The notes beneath the pieces are model-generated. The model saw nothing but the letters and a program-made list of their open reading frames with translations, had not been told where the DNA came from and did no database searches. DNA of 53,364 bases from an uncultured Eubacteriales bacterium (GTDB lineage Bacteria; Bacillota; Clostridia; Christensenellales; CAG-138): contig UQRU01000006.1 of assembly GCA_900543475.1 (NCBI GenBank), positions 1-53,364 on the forward strand, written 5' to 3'. The position numbers and the translations under genes are program-made. Below, piece by piece: positions 36,537 to 45,551 of this stretch; the stretch's first letter is position 1, and each line of letters opens with the position of its first letter.

Positions 36537-37169
36537 ATGCCGTTAACGCGCGAGGGTCTTTTGTTGATTATCTCCGGTCCCAGCGGGGTAGGAAAGGGTA
36601 CCGTCTGCCGGGCGCTAATGGAGCGCAATGACAACATGCGCTTTTCCGTATCCTGCACCACCAGGCCGCCCCGGCCTGGAGAAGTGGACGGATTGCACTA
36701 CTTCTTCAAGACGCGGGAAGAATTTGAGCAGATGGTCAAGGAAGGCGCTTTCCTGGAGCATATGCAGGTGTTCGGCCAGCATTTTTATGGCACGCCCCGG
36801 GCCTATGTGGAGCAGCAGCGGGCAGCGGGCTTGGATATTTTGCTGGATATCGACGTGCATGGCGCCATGAATGTTAAAAAAGCCTGCCCGGACGCTGTGT
36901 TGGTATTCCTTGCGCCGCCCTCTATGAGCTGCCTGAAGGAACGGCTGGTGGGACGCGGCACAGAGACCGCGGAGGCTGTGGAGAAGCGTTTCCAGGAGTC
37001 CTTTGAGGAAATGCAACACATGCCGGATTATGACTATTTGATCATCAACGACGTATTGGATAAAGCGATCCGTCAGTTGGAGCAGATCGTGGCCGTGGAA
37101 CGGCTGCGGGTATCTAGAAACCAGGAATATATCGATTCCTTTCTCAACAAAGGAGGGGACGAAGCATGA
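36537..37169 (+). CDS. gmk: Guanylate kinase
   Basis: Gmk converts GMP to GDP using ATP. The 210-residue protein has P-loop SGPSGVGKGT, SCTTRPPRPGEVDGLHY and EFEQMVKEGAFLEH, followed by YGTPRAYVEQ and DIDVHGAMNVKK. The ATG at 36537 follows GAGGGGG; an in-frame ATG 15 bases earlier has no site. Its stop overlaps rpoZ. Confidence 0.96.
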   Translation: MPLTREGLLLIISGPSGVGKGTVCRALMERNDNMRFSVSCTTRPPRPGEVDGLHYFFKTREEFEQMVKEGAFLEHMQVFGQHFYGTPRAYVEQQRAAGLDILLDIDVHGAMNVKKACPDAVLVFLAPPSMSCLKERLVGRGTETAEAVEKRFQESFEEMQHMPDYDYLIINDVLDKAIRQLEQIVAVERLRVSRNQEYIDSFLNKGGDEA

Positions 37170-37366
37170 TGAACAAACCTGCAGTGAATGAACTGCAAAA
37201 AAAAGTGGGTTGCCGCTATATGCTGGTGACCACCGTTGCCAAGCGCGCGCGGCAGCTGTTGGACAATCCGGAAGAGTTAGGCGACCGTAAGCCGGTGTCC
37301 GTGGCAGTGGAAGAATTGGATAAAAATCTGCTGAAAGTGGATTTCCCCGAGGATTACCATAAGTAA
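37166..37366 (+). CDS. rpoZ: RNA polymerase omega subunit
   Basis: Omega is a small chaperone-like RNA polymerase subunit. The 66-residue sequence has RYMLVTTVAKRARQLLDN and KPVSVAVEELDKNLLKV, typical of Firmicutes omega. The start overlaps the gmk stop (ATGATG), with AGGAGGGG upstream; either ATG could be used. It follows gmk as in most Firmicutes. Confidence 0.92.
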   Translation: MMNKPAVNELQKKVGCRYMLVTTVAKRARQLLDNPEELGDRKPVSVAVEELDKNLLKVDFPEDYHK

Positions 37367-37367
37367 C

Positions 37368-38567
37368 ATGGCGGCAAAAACCCTGGTACTTGGCATAACA
37401 GGCTCCATTGCCGCCTACAAAGCCTGCGATATCATCAGCCGCCTGCGCAAGCAGGACGTACAGGTGCGCGTCATCCTAACCAAGGCGGGCAGCCAATTTA
37501 TTACGCCCTTGGCCCTGGAAACCATATCCCACGCACCTGTGATTACGGATATGTTTAACCGGGAGGCCCCCTGGGAAGTAGAGCATATCTCCCTTGCCAA
37601 ACAGGCGGACGCATTCCTTATCGCCCCTGCTTCCGCCAACTTTCTTGGGAAGGCTGCAAACGGCATTGCCGATGATATGCTAACCACTACCATCCTGGCT
37701 ACCCGGGCGCCCGTATTGGTAGCCCCGGCTATGAACAGCGCCATGTATCTCCACCCTGCCGTGCAGGAAAATATGCGCCGGCTAGCCCAGCGGGGCTATA
37801 CCTTTATCCAGCCGGAAAGCGGCCATCTTGCCTGCGGTGAAGAAGGAATCGGTAGGCTGGCGGAGGTGGATGCGATCGTGGATGCAGCTATGAAGGCCAT
37901 GCATCCCCGTCGTGACCTGGAAGGCAAGCGCATCCTGGTGAGCGCAGGACCCACCCAGGAGGCCATTGATCCGGTACGCTATATCACCAATCATTCCAGT
38001 GGGAAAATGGGCTATGCCCTCGCCCGGGCGGCGGCTGCCCGAGGGGCGGCGGTGACCCTGGTGTCAGGGCCGGTGTCCTTGGCTGCGCCCCAGGGGGTGG
38101 AGATCGTTCCGGTGGTATCCTCAGCGGATATGTTCCGGGCCATTGACGCCCGGTTTGATGCGTGTGATGCTTTGATCATGGCAGCTGCGCCTGCGGACTT
38201 TACCCCTCAAAGTCCCCAGCAGCAGAAGATCAAAAAGCAAGGGGGCGGCATGAGCCTAAACCTTCGCAATACCCGGGATATTTTAGGCGCCATGGGGCAG
38301 CGGAAGGAAGGAAGGGTCCTGATGGGCTTTGCGGCGGAGAGCGAACGGCTTGCAGAAAATGCCCAGGCAAAGCTGCGACGTAAAAATTTGGACTACATTG
38401 CCGCCAATGATATTTTAGCCCAGGATGCAGGGTTTGCCGTAGACACCAACCGGGTGATCCTATACGATCAAAAAGGCGGCGCCCGGGATAGCGGCCCCAT
38501 GACCAAGGACGCTCTGGCGGATTGGCTGCTGGATATCCTAAGCAGCCGCCTTAGAGAACGGCCATAG
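37368..38567 (+). CDS. coaBC: Bifunctional phosphopantothenoylcysteine decarboxylase/synthetase
   Basis: CoaBC carries out two steps of coenzyme A synthesis. The 399-residue protein has an N-terminal flavoprotein decarboxylase (about 1-185) with GITGSIAAYKACD, the catalytic His in SHAPV, and APAMNSAMYLHPA with the flavin-binding pattern. The C-terminal synthetase has the dinucleotide-like VSAGPTQEAIDPVRYITNHS, AAPADFTP and KIKKQ. The ATG lies 1 base after the rpoZ stop with only a weak ribosome site, so it probably relies on coupling. Confidence 0.95.
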   Translation: MAAKTLVLGITGSIAAYKACDIISRLRKQDVQVRVILTKAGSQFITPLALETISHAPVITDMFNREAPWEVEHISLAKQADAFLIAPASANFLGKAANGIADDMLTTTILATRAPVLVAPAMNSAMYLHPAVQENMRRLAQRGYTFIQPESGHLACGEEGIGRLAEVDAIVDAAMKAMHPRRDLEGKRILVSAGPTQEAIDPVRYITNHSSGKMGYALARAAAARGAAVTLVSGPVSLAAPQGVEIVPVVSSADMFRAIDARFDACDALIMAAAPADFTPQSPQQQKIKKQGGGMSLNLRNTRDILGAMGQRKEGRVLMGFAAESERLAENAQAKLRRKNLDYIAANDILAQDAGFAVDTNRVILYDQKGGARDSGPMTKDALADWLLDILSSRLRERP

Positions 38568-38623
38568 TTAGCTACGTGAGACTTGTGGCAGAAAAGGGGA
38601 CGCAAACCGCTTTTTATGACGCT

Positions 38624-38653
38624 AAGGCGGGCAGATATGCCCGCCTTGTTTTC
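38624..38653 (+). terminator. Intrinsic terminator between coaBC and priA
   Basis: AAGGCGGGCA pairs perfectly with TGCCCGCCTT around a GATA loop, followed by GTTTTC. It would end or attenuate transcription in the block before priA. Confidence 0.75.
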
Positions 38654-38678
38654 ATAATTCTGGAAGGAGAGTAGGCCA

Positions 38679-40946
38679 ATGTATGCACAGGTGATGGTGG
38701 ATATTGCCAATGCAAATGTGGATAGGCTGTTTACCTATGCGGTGCCGGAAGACCTACCCATCCAAAAAGGGCAGCGGGTATTGGTTCCCTTCGGGGCGGG
38801 AAATAAGCAGACCGAGGGGTTTATACTGGGGCTTTCCCAGGAAGAATACGTAGGCCCGGTTCGGTTAAAGTCCATCCTGCGCACCTTGGAACCCTACCCT
38901 GTGTTGGGGGAGGATCAGCTGGAACTGGCCAAATGGGTCCAGGGAGCCTATGGGTGCCTTTTGGTTGAGGCGTTGCGGCTGATGGTACCTGCCCAGTTGC
39001 GGGGAGGACGGGTGCGGGAAAAGCAGATCCGAATGGTATATGTCCCCGAGACCGTGGATGTGGAAGCGGCTCTAGCCTCCTTTCAAAAGAAGGACGGCAC
39101 GCTTCGGGCCCCCAAACAGCATGAAATATTGGAGCTGGTGAGCCACTATGCCGAGGGGATCAGCGTGGGGGATATCTATGGATTCATCCCCGGCAGCGGC
39201 GCGGCGGTAAAGGCTCTGCTGGACAAAGGGCTTTTGCAAGAAAAAGGCTGTACGGTCTTTCGTTCCCCCTATGGGAACAAGCCGTTGGAACGGGATGCGC
39301 CTAGACGGCTCAACTCAGCCCAACAGGCGGCGTATATGGCGATTGTAAAAGGCATGCAGGATCAGGGCGGCACCTTTTTACTCCATGGGGTAACAGGCAG
39401 CGGCAAGACGGAGGTCTATTTGCAGGCCATCGCCAAGGCCATAGAGACGGGGGGAAGGGCCATTGTGCTGGTGCCGGAAATATCCTTGACGCCCCAGACC
39501 GTAGGCCGGTTCCGCTCCCGGTTCGGTCAGCGGATCGCCGTGCTCCACAGCCGGCTGTCTCCAGGGGAACGGTTTGATGAATGGCGCAGGATCCGGCTTG
39601 GCCAGGTGGACGTGGTGATCGGCGCCCGCAGCGCCATCTTTGCCCCTTTGGAAAATATACGCCTGATCGTGATCGATGAGGAGCACGAATCCAGCTACCG
39701 GAGCGAGATCACCCCCCGCTACAGCGCCCAGGAGGTGGCCCGCAAACGCTGCCGGCAATGGGGCGCCACCCTGGTACTGGGTAGCGCCACCCCCAGCGTG
39801 ACCGCCTATTTGCAGGCGGTGAAAGGACGGTATACCCTGCTTTCCATGCCGGACCGGGTGCGAGATCTACCTATGCCTGCCGTGGAGATCGCAGACATGC
39901 GGGCGGAATTCGCTGCTGGCAATACCAGCATTTTCAGCGGTCCCTTGTACCGGCGTTTGCAGCAATGCCTGGAAGCGGGGGAGCAGGCGATCCTATTTTT
40001 GAACCGGCGGGGGTATTCCACCTTTGTTTCCTGCCGAGGGTGCGGATATGTCTTCACCTGCCCGGATTGCGACGTTTCTATGACCTACCACAAGCAGGAG
40101 GGCATGCTTAAATGCCATTATTGTGGCAAAAGCATCCCAGTACCTAGAATTTGTCCCCAATGCAAAAAGCCTTATATTAAATATTTTGGCGTGGGAACGG
40201 AGCAGGTGCAGCAACAGCTTTTAGAAGCGTTCCCCGGGGTCAAGGTGCTGCGCATGGATATGGATACTACCCGGGGGAAAAATGCCCACGATGCCATCCT
40301 AACCAGCTTTGAACGAGGGGACGCCCAAGTACTCATCGGCACCCAAATGGTAGCCAAAGGGCTGGACATCCCCAACGTGACCCTGGTGGGCGTCATTGCG
40401 GCGGACGCGGCGCTGCATATCCCGGATTACCGCAGCTGCGAGCGGACATTCCAACTGCTGACGCAAGTATCAGGCAGGGCCGGCCGTTCGGATAAGCCGG
40501 GCCACGTGGTGATCCAGACCTATACCCCAGACCATCCGGTCATCCAATTGGCCGCTGCCCATGACTACGCCGGGTTCTATCAGGTGGAGATCGCAAAACG
40601 CCGGGCATTCCTGTTTCCGCCGTATGGGATTTTCCTGCGGGCTTTGTTTATGGGGGAGGAAGAAGCCGGGCTCCAGGTCCGCGCCCACGCCTTTGCCCAA
40701 GGATTGCGGCAGGCAGTGGAACAGGCCATCCAGCAGGCGGGAGGCGATCCGAGAGCCATTTTGTTTTGCGGGGACGGCCCAGCGCCTATCCGCCGCCGGG
40801 AGGGCTTGTATCGATACCAAGCCCTGATGAAATTGGCCCGTACGGCCCAGGCCGGGGCAGCCTTGAAGGCGGCTTATGCTTTTGCAGCGCCCCAACGGGG
40901 AGATGGGTTCGGCACGCTGGAGATCAACCCATCGGATATGTTTTAA
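38679..40946 (+). CDS. priA: Replication restart helicase PriA
   Basis: PriA reloads the replisome at collapsed forks. The 755-residue protein has an N-terminal 3'-end-binding domain, a winged helix, helicase motifs HGVTGSGKTEVYL, VPEISLTPQT, VIDEEHESSYR and VGVIAADAALHIPDYR. A zinc-binding cluster of paired cysteines lies in the helicase core (CRGCG, CPDCD, CHYCG, CPQC). The C-terminal domain is normal. AAGGAGAG lies upstream of the ATG. Confidence 0.96.
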   Translation: MYAQVMVDIANANVDRLFTYAVPEDLPIQKGQRVLVPFGAGNKQTEGFILGLSQEEYVGPVRLKSILRTLEPYPVLGEDQLELAKWVQGAYGCLLVEALRLMVPAQLRGGRVREKQIRMVYVPETVDVEAALASFQKKDGTLRAPKQHEILELVSHYAEGISVGDIYGFIPGSGAAVKALLDKGLLQEKGCTVFRSPYGNKPLERDAPRRLNSAQQAAYMAIVKGMQDQGGTFLLHGVTGSGKTEVYLQAIAKAIETGGRAIVLVPEISLTPQTVGRFRSRFGQRIAVLHSRLSPGERFDEWRRIRLGQVDVVIGARSAIFAPLENIRLIVIDEEHESSYRSEITPRYSAQEVARKRCRQWGATLVLGSATPSVTAYLQAVKGRYTLLSMPDRVRDLPMPAVEIADMRAEFAAGNTSIFSGPLYRRLQQCLEAGEQAILFLNRRGYSTFVSCRGCGYVFTCPDCDVSMTYHKQEGMLKCHYCGKSIPVPRICPQCKKPYIKYFGVGTEQVQQQLLEAFPGVKVLRMDMDTTRGKNAHDAILTSFERGDAQVLIGTQMVAKGLDIPNVTLVGVIAADAALHIPDYRSCERTFQLLTQVSGRAGRSDKPGHVVIQTYTPDHPVIQLAAAHDYAGFYQVEIAKRRAFLFPPYGIFLRALFMGEEEAGLQVRAHAFAQGLRQAVEQAIQQAGGDPRAILFCGDGPAPIRRREGLYRYQALMKLARTAQAGAALKAAYAFAAPQRGDGFGTLEINPSDMF

Positions 40947-40983
40947 TGGCAGGCGATCACCCCTGGCCGGGAGAAGGCGATAC

Positions 40984-41012
40984 TTGCCGCAGCACGGCGC
41001 TTGGGGTATAAT
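40984..41012 (+). promoter_or_regulatory. Internal promoter upstream of def
   Basis: TTGCCG (40984-40989) and TATAAT (41007-41012) are spaced by 17 bases, about 40 bases before def. It separates the def-fmt-rsmB-rlmN-prpC-prkC-rsgA-rpe run from priA. Confidence 0.6.
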
Positions 41013-41053
41013 GATGAATATTACTGATACGTTGAAGGGACAATTGAGTTTGC

Positions 41054-41539
41054 ATGGCAAAACGAAAGATATTTACGGATGACGCCCCCTGCCTTTATAA
41101 GGTATGCCGGCCAGTGGAACGGTTTGATGGAAAGCTCAGCGAGCTGATCGACGATATGGCGGAGACCATGTATGCGGCGGAAGGTTGTGGCTTGGCCGCG
41201 AGCCAGATCGGCATTTTGCGTCGGGTGGCGGTGATCGATTGCGGGGACGGCCTTGTGGAGCTGGTGAATCCTACGATCGTAGAAACCTCCGGAGAAGAGG
41301 GCTGCTTTGAAGGCTGTCTGTCTTTCCCAGGGAAAAGCGGCTATGTGGTGCGGCCTTCCCATGTAAAAGTCCGGGCCTATGACCGGAAGGGCGATTTATA
41401 CGAATACGAGGCGGAAGGCCTGTTTGCTCGGGCGGTAATGCACGAGACAGACCATCTGGATGGCAAGGTATATACTAGACTGGTGACTGAGCCGCCAGAA
41501 GGATATAGCGAGACAGAAACAGAGGAGGAAGCGCAATGA
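41054..41539 (+). CDS. def: Peptide deformylase
   Basis: Def removes the formyl group from nascent proteins. All three motifs are present in its 161 residues: GCGLAASQIG, EGCLSFPG and HETDHLDG (the last with the two metal-binding His and catalytic Glu). The ATG is the first in frame after a stop, but only a weak ribosome site is visible. It overlaps fmt by four bases. Confidence 0.95.
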   Translation: MAKRKIFTDDAPCLYKVCRPVERFDGKLSELIDDMAETMYAAEGCGLAASQIGILRRVAVIDCGDGLVELVNPTIVETSGEEGCFEGCLSFPGKSGYVVRPSHVKVRAYDRKGDLYEYEAEGLFARAVMHETDHLDGKVYTRLVTEPPEGYSETETEEEAQ

Positions 41540-42468
41540 GGATCGCCTTTCTAGGCACACCGGATTTCGCCATCCCCTCTTTCCAGATGTTGATCGATCA
41601 GGGGCATACCCTGGCCCTGTTCACCAATCCGGACCGGCCCAAGGGACGGCATGGAGATTTGACGCCGCCCCCAACCAAGGTGCTGGCGCAAAAATATGGG
41701 GTTCCCGTCTATCAATTCGAAAAGATCCGCCGCCCGGAAGGGGTGGCGGCGCTGAAGGCGTTTGCCCCGGATTTGATGGTGACCGCAGCCTTTGGCCAGA
41801 TCCTCTCCAAGGAGAATTTGGAGATCCCACCCCTGGGCTGCGTGAACGTACATGGCAGCCTGTTGCCGAAGTACAGGGGAGCGGCCCCCATTCAATGGGC
41901 CATTATCCAGGGGGAGACGGTGAGCGGCGTTACCACCATGCTGACGGATGTGGGCTTGGATACCGGCCCTATGCTGCTAAAGGCGGAGACCCCCATCGGC
42001 CCAGATGAGACCGCGGGGGAATTGTTTGAACGCTTAGCTGTGCTGGGGGCCCAGCTTTTGCAAAAAACCATTGCAGGGCTGGAGGCGGGGACTTTAACGC
42101 CGATACCCCAGGATGACGCCCAGGCAACCCATTGCACCATGATCAAGAAGGAGGATGGCCGGATCGATTTCCATAAACCTGCCGCCCAGATCCATAACCT
42201 GGTGCGTGGCACAAATCCTTGGCCGGTGGCTTGGTGCCTTTTAGAGGAAACCCCCATTAAAATTTGGGAGACGCGGAAAACCAGCCGAACGGCCGATAAA
42301 GAACAATGCCCTGGCGCTTGTGTGATCGCCGATCCCAAGGAAGGCTTGTTCGTTCAGACCGGGGATGGGCTTTTGCAGATCACCTCCTTGCAGTTCCCCG
42401 GCGGCAAACGGATGGACGCCAAGGCCGCCCTGCTGGGCCGCCCGTTGGCCGGGAAGCAGTTGGTATGA
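41536..42468 (+). CDS. fmt: Methionyl-tRNA formyltransferase
   Basis: Fmt formylates initiator Met-tRNA from 10-formyl-THF. The 310-residue protein starts RIAFLGTPDFA and has VNVHGSLLPKYRGAAPIQWA, the catalytic Asn/His/Asp core and a C-terminal tRNA-binding domain (about 205-310). It is paired with def, its functional counterpart. Its start overlaps the def stop (ATGA) and its own stop overlaps rsmB, showing tight coupling. Confidence 0.96.
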   Translation: MRIAFLGTPDFAIPSFQMLIDQGHTLALFTNPDRPKGRHGDLTPPPTKVLAQKYGVPVYQFEKIRRPEGVAALKAFAPDLMVTAAFGQILSKENLEIPPLGCVNVHGSLLPKYRGAAPIQWAIIQGETVSGVTTMLTDVGLDTGPMLLKAETPIGPDETAGELFERLAVLGAQLLQKTIAGLEAGTLTPIPQDDAQATHCTMIKKEDGRIDFHKPAAQIHNLVRGTNPWPVAWCLLEETPIKIWETRKTSRTADKEQCPGACVIADPKEGLFVQTGDGLLQITSLQFPGGKRMDAKAALLGRPLAGKQLV

Positions 42469-43772
42469 CCAATCCGCGAAGGATCGCTCTAGAAGCCTTG
42501 CTGGATATTACGGATGCCGGCGCGTACGCCAATTTGCGGTTGAAGGATGCGTTGGCCGGCTTGCCCCAGCGGGAAGCCCATTGGGTCAGCGCGGTGGTGT
42601 ATACCACCCTGGACCATCTCCTTTACATCGACCATGTGCTGGCCGCCTTTGCAAAAGGCCGGGTCCAGCCTGTGATCCGGGGGGTCCTGCGCATGGGGGT
42701 AGCCCAGCTGTTGTATATGGATGTGCCGGATAACGCTGCCTGCAACGAGAGCGTAAATCTGTGCAAGCAGGTGGGAAAGCAGAAACTCGCAGGCTATGTA
42801 AACGGCGTGCTGCGGGCCATCTGTCGGAACCGAGATAATTTGCCGCCGCTGCCGGACGATCCAGCCGATCGGCTGAGTATTCAATTTAGTTGGCCCCGAT
42901 GGCTGGTAGAGGAATATGTGGCCCAGTACGGGGCGGAATTTACCGCCGCTCTACTGGATGCCAAGGCCCCTGGAATGACCTTGCGGGCCCAGTATCCCTA
43001 TACAACGGAAGAACTTCGCGCAAGCTTACAGGCAGCGGACATTCCCTTTCATCCAGGCAAGCTCGTACCTGAGGCCTGCGTATTGGAGCGGGGGGTGGAC
43101 GTTGCCAGGCAAGAAGGATTCCGGGCCGGCCGTTATACTGTGCAAAGCGAAAGCGCCATGCTGGTATGCAAGCTGCTGGCGCCCCAAAAGGGGATGCGGC
43201 TGCTGGATGCTTGCGCCGCACCAGGAGGCAAGACCGCGTACCTATCCCATTTGCTGGAAGGGGAAGGGCATATAGAAGCCTGGGAGCTGCATCCCCATCG
43301 AAGTGCGCTCATCCAAAAGACCCTGGAGCGGCTTCATGTGGAAGGGGTTACGGTACAGATACGGGACGCCGCCCAACAGGACCCGGCAAAAGCTGAGGCC
43401 TTTGACGCTGTTTTAGTGGACGCCCCCTGTTCCGGCCTGGGGGTATTCGGCAAGCCGGATGCCCGGTATGCAAAAAGCGATGCCCTCATCGGCGCTTTGG
43501 CCGGCATACAAAAGCAGATTCTGGATGCCTGCGCCGGTTATGTCCGGCCGGGCGGGACCTTAGTATACGCAACTTGTACCATATCCCGCCGGGAAAATGA
43601 AGGCCAGATCCGTTCCTTTTTGGCGAACCATCGGGAGTTTCAGCCGGGAAATATGGACGCGTTGCCAACATCGCTACAGAAACGGGCAAAAGATGGGATG
43701 GTACAGCTTTTCCCCCATCTGGATCATACGGAGGGATTTTTTATGGCAAGGCTGGTGAAGGCCAATGGATGA
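42465..43772 (+). CDS. rsmB: 16S rRNA (cytosine-967-C5) methyltransferase RsmB
   Basis: RsmB methylates C967 of 16S rRNA using SAM. The 435-residue protein has an N-terminal NusB-like helical domain (about 1-145), then the Rossmann methyltransferase: LDACAAPGGKTAYL (motif I), DAPCSGLGVFGKPD (motif IV) and YATCTISRRENEGQ (motif VI with the catalytic Cys). The frame is open far upstream, but the ATG at 42465 overlaps the fmt stop and gives the family's usual N-terminus. It overlaps rlmN by 8 bases. Confidence 0.95.
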   Translation: MTNPRRIALEALLDITDAGAYANLRLKDALAGLPQREAHWVSAVVYTTLDHLLYIDHVLAAFAKGRVQPVIRGVLRMGVAQLLYMDVPDNAACNESVNLCKQVGKQKLAGYVNGVLRAICRNRDNLPPLPDDPADRLSIQFSWPRWLVEEYVAQYGAEFTAALLDAKAPGMTLRAQYPYTTEELRASLQAADIPFHPGKLVPEACVLERGVDVARQEGFRAGRYTVQSESAMLVCKLLAPQKGMRLLDACAAPGGKTAYLSHLLEGEGHIEAWELHPHRSALIQKTLERLHVEGVTVQIRDAAQQDPAKAEAFDAVLVDAPCSGLGVFGKPDARYAKSDALIGALAGIQKQILDACAGYVRPGGTLVYATCTISRRENEGQIRSFLANHREFQPGNMDALPTSLQKRAKDGMVQLFPHLDHTEGFFMARLVKANG

Positions 43773-44829
43773 ACCCCTGGCGCTTATGTCCATGGACCTT
43801 GCAGACCTGCAGGCGCTGATGGAAGGCTGGCGGGAGCCGGCATTCCGGGCAAAGCAGGTCTATGGGTGGCTTGCCCGGGGCGCGAGGCCGGAGGAGATGA
43901 CCAACCTGTCCAAAACCCTCCGGCAGCGCCTTGGAGAATTGCCCTATGGAGGCGCTGCCATCTATGATAAACGGGTATCCCAACGGGACGGCACCATAAA
44001 ATATTTGTTTGCCCTGGAGGATGGCAACCTGGTGGAAGGGGTGCTGATGCGCTACCACTATGGTAACACCCTATGCATCTCCACCCAGGTGGGATGCCGG
44101 ATGGGCTGCGCATTTTGCGCCTCCACCCTGGAGGGTTGCGTACGGGATCTACATCCTGGGGAAATGCTTTCCTTTATTGCCTGCGCAGAACGGGACGAAC
44201 CGGCGCAAAACCGGAGCCGCACCGTCACCAATATTGTGTTGATGGGCAGCGGCGAGCCTCTGGATAATTATAACAACGTGGTAAAATTCCTCCATATGGT
44301 GACGGATCCGGCGGGTATGGGCATCAGCCCCCGAAACATATCCTTATCCACTTGCGGCCTGGTGCCTAAGATATGGACCTTTATGGAGGACGCGCCCCAT
44401 GTGACCCTGTCGATTTCCCTGCATGGGGTGGACGATGAAAGCCGTAGCCGGATCATGCCGGTAAACCGCCGGTACGGCTTATCCCAGTTGATCCCCGCAG
44501 CCAAAGGGTATGCGGATAAAACCGGACGGCGCGTGGTATTTGAATACGCCCTGATCGCAGGGCAGAACGCCTCCAAAGAAGATGCGGCTAAGCTGGCCGC
44601 ACTTTTGCGGGGCGTAAACTGTCATGTAAACTTGATCCCGCTTAATCCAGTAAAGGAACGGGGGCTAGCCGGTATTAGCCGGGAAAAAGCCCATCAGTTT
44701 GCTGGTTGGCTGACGGAAAGGGGGATCTCTGCTACCGTGCGCAGGGAGATGGGAACGGATGTCGAGGGCGCATGCGGACAGCTGCGCCGCCGGGTACTGG
44801 CAGAAGGGAAAGGAGGAAGCCTGCAGTGA
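43765..44829 (+). CDS. rlmN: 23S rRNA/tRNA adenine-C2 methyltransferase RlmN
   Basis: RlmN is a radical-SAM enzyme that methylates A2503 of 23S rRNA. The 354-residue protein has the 4Fe-4S motif CRMGCAFCAS, an early LKTYGWLA-like motif (QVYGWLARG), NIVLMGSGEPLDNYNNVVK and VNLIPLNPV. A Cys near the C-terminus (VEGACGQLRRR) is the second catalytic Cys. The start is inside rsmB by 8 bases. Confidence 0.96.
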   Translation: MDEPLALMSMDLADLQALMEGWREPAFRAKQVYGWLARGARPEEMTNLSKTLRQRLGELPYGGAAIYDKRVSQRDGTIKYLFALEDGNLVEGVLMRYHYGNTLCISTQVGCRMGCAFCASTLEGCVRDLHPGEMLSFIACAERDEPAQNRSRTVTNIVLMGSGEPLDNYNNVVKFLHMVTDPAGMGISPRNISLSTCGLVPKIWTFMEDAPHVTLSISLHGVDDESRSRIMPVNRRYGLSQLIPAAKGYADKTGRRVVFEYALIAGQNASKEDAAKLAALLRGVNCHVNLIPLNPVKERGLAGISREKAHQFAGWLTERGISATVRREMGTDVEGACGQLRRRVLAEGKGGSLQ

Positions 44830-45551
44830 GGTTTGCTGCAAAAAGCGAACAGGGCAAGCGGATTCAAAACGAGGACCAGCTTTTCATCCCGACCCGGCCG
44901 GGCGATGTTCCTTTGGCTGTGGTGGCGGACGGCATGGGCGGCCATAACGCAGGGAGTACGGCCAGCACCCTGGCGGTGGAGGTGCTGGTGGAGCAGCTGC
45001 GCAAAGGGGGCATTGAGCCCATCGAAGACCGGATCCTTGCCGCGTTAGAAGCTGCGAATGCCGCCGTTTACCAACACGCCCTGGAAAATCCAAACTGCCG
45101 GGGTATGGGGACTACCATGGTGCTAGCCCTGGCCTTTAAAAGCAAATATGTGGCTGCCAATGTGGGAGATAGCCGCTTGTATTTTTTTGATGGGCAAGGG
45201 TTGACCCAGATCAGCCACGATCACTCCTATGTTGCCCAATTGGTGGCCGCCGGGCAGATCACCCCAGAACAGGCCATGCATCACCCTCGCAGGAATATTA
45301 TCACCCGGGCCCTAGGCACCCGCCAGGCGGAACAGGCGGATCTGTTCCGAGGGGAGTGGAAGCAGGGAGATATGCTTCTGCTTTGTTCGGATGGGTTATA
45401 TGGGGTGCTGGACGACCGGGAGATGGCTAGGATCCTGCGGGAAGAGCCGGATCTGGACGCCGCGTGTGAGCAGTTGGTGCGCAATGCCCTGTACGGGGGG
45501 ACAACGGATAACGTCAGCGTTGTGCTGATTCGGAACGAGGAGGGAAAATGA
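44826..45551 (+). CDS. prpC: PP2C-type serine/threonine phosphatase PrpC
   Basis: This phosphatase reverses the PASTA kinase encoded next. The 241-residue PP2C domain has metal-binding acidic motifs QNEDQLF, VVADGMGGHNAG, NVGDSRLYF, CSDGLYGVL and GGTTDNVSVV. The start is GTG at 44826, overlapping the rlmN stop, with AGGAGG upstream; it gives the family's MRFAAKSEQGKRIQNEDQ-type opening (MRFAAKSEQ, then GKRIQNEDQ). It overlaps prkC by four bases. Confidence 0.93.
   Translation: MRFAAKSEQGKRIQNEDQLFIPTRPGDVPLAVVADGMGGHNAGSTASTLAVEVLVEQLRKGGIEPIEDRILAALEAANAAVYQHALENPNCRGMGTTMVLALAFKSKYVAANVGDSRLYFFDGQGLTQISHDHSYVAQLVAAGQITPEQAMHHPRRNIITRALGTRQAEQADLFRGEWKQGDMLLLCSDGLYGVLDDREMARILREEPDLDAACEQLVRNALYGGTTDNVSVVLIRNEEGK

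Noticed and set aside
41011..41082. 23-codon frame before def
   Set aside because: It overlaps the def start, has no ribosome site, and begins at the -10 region of the predicted promoter.
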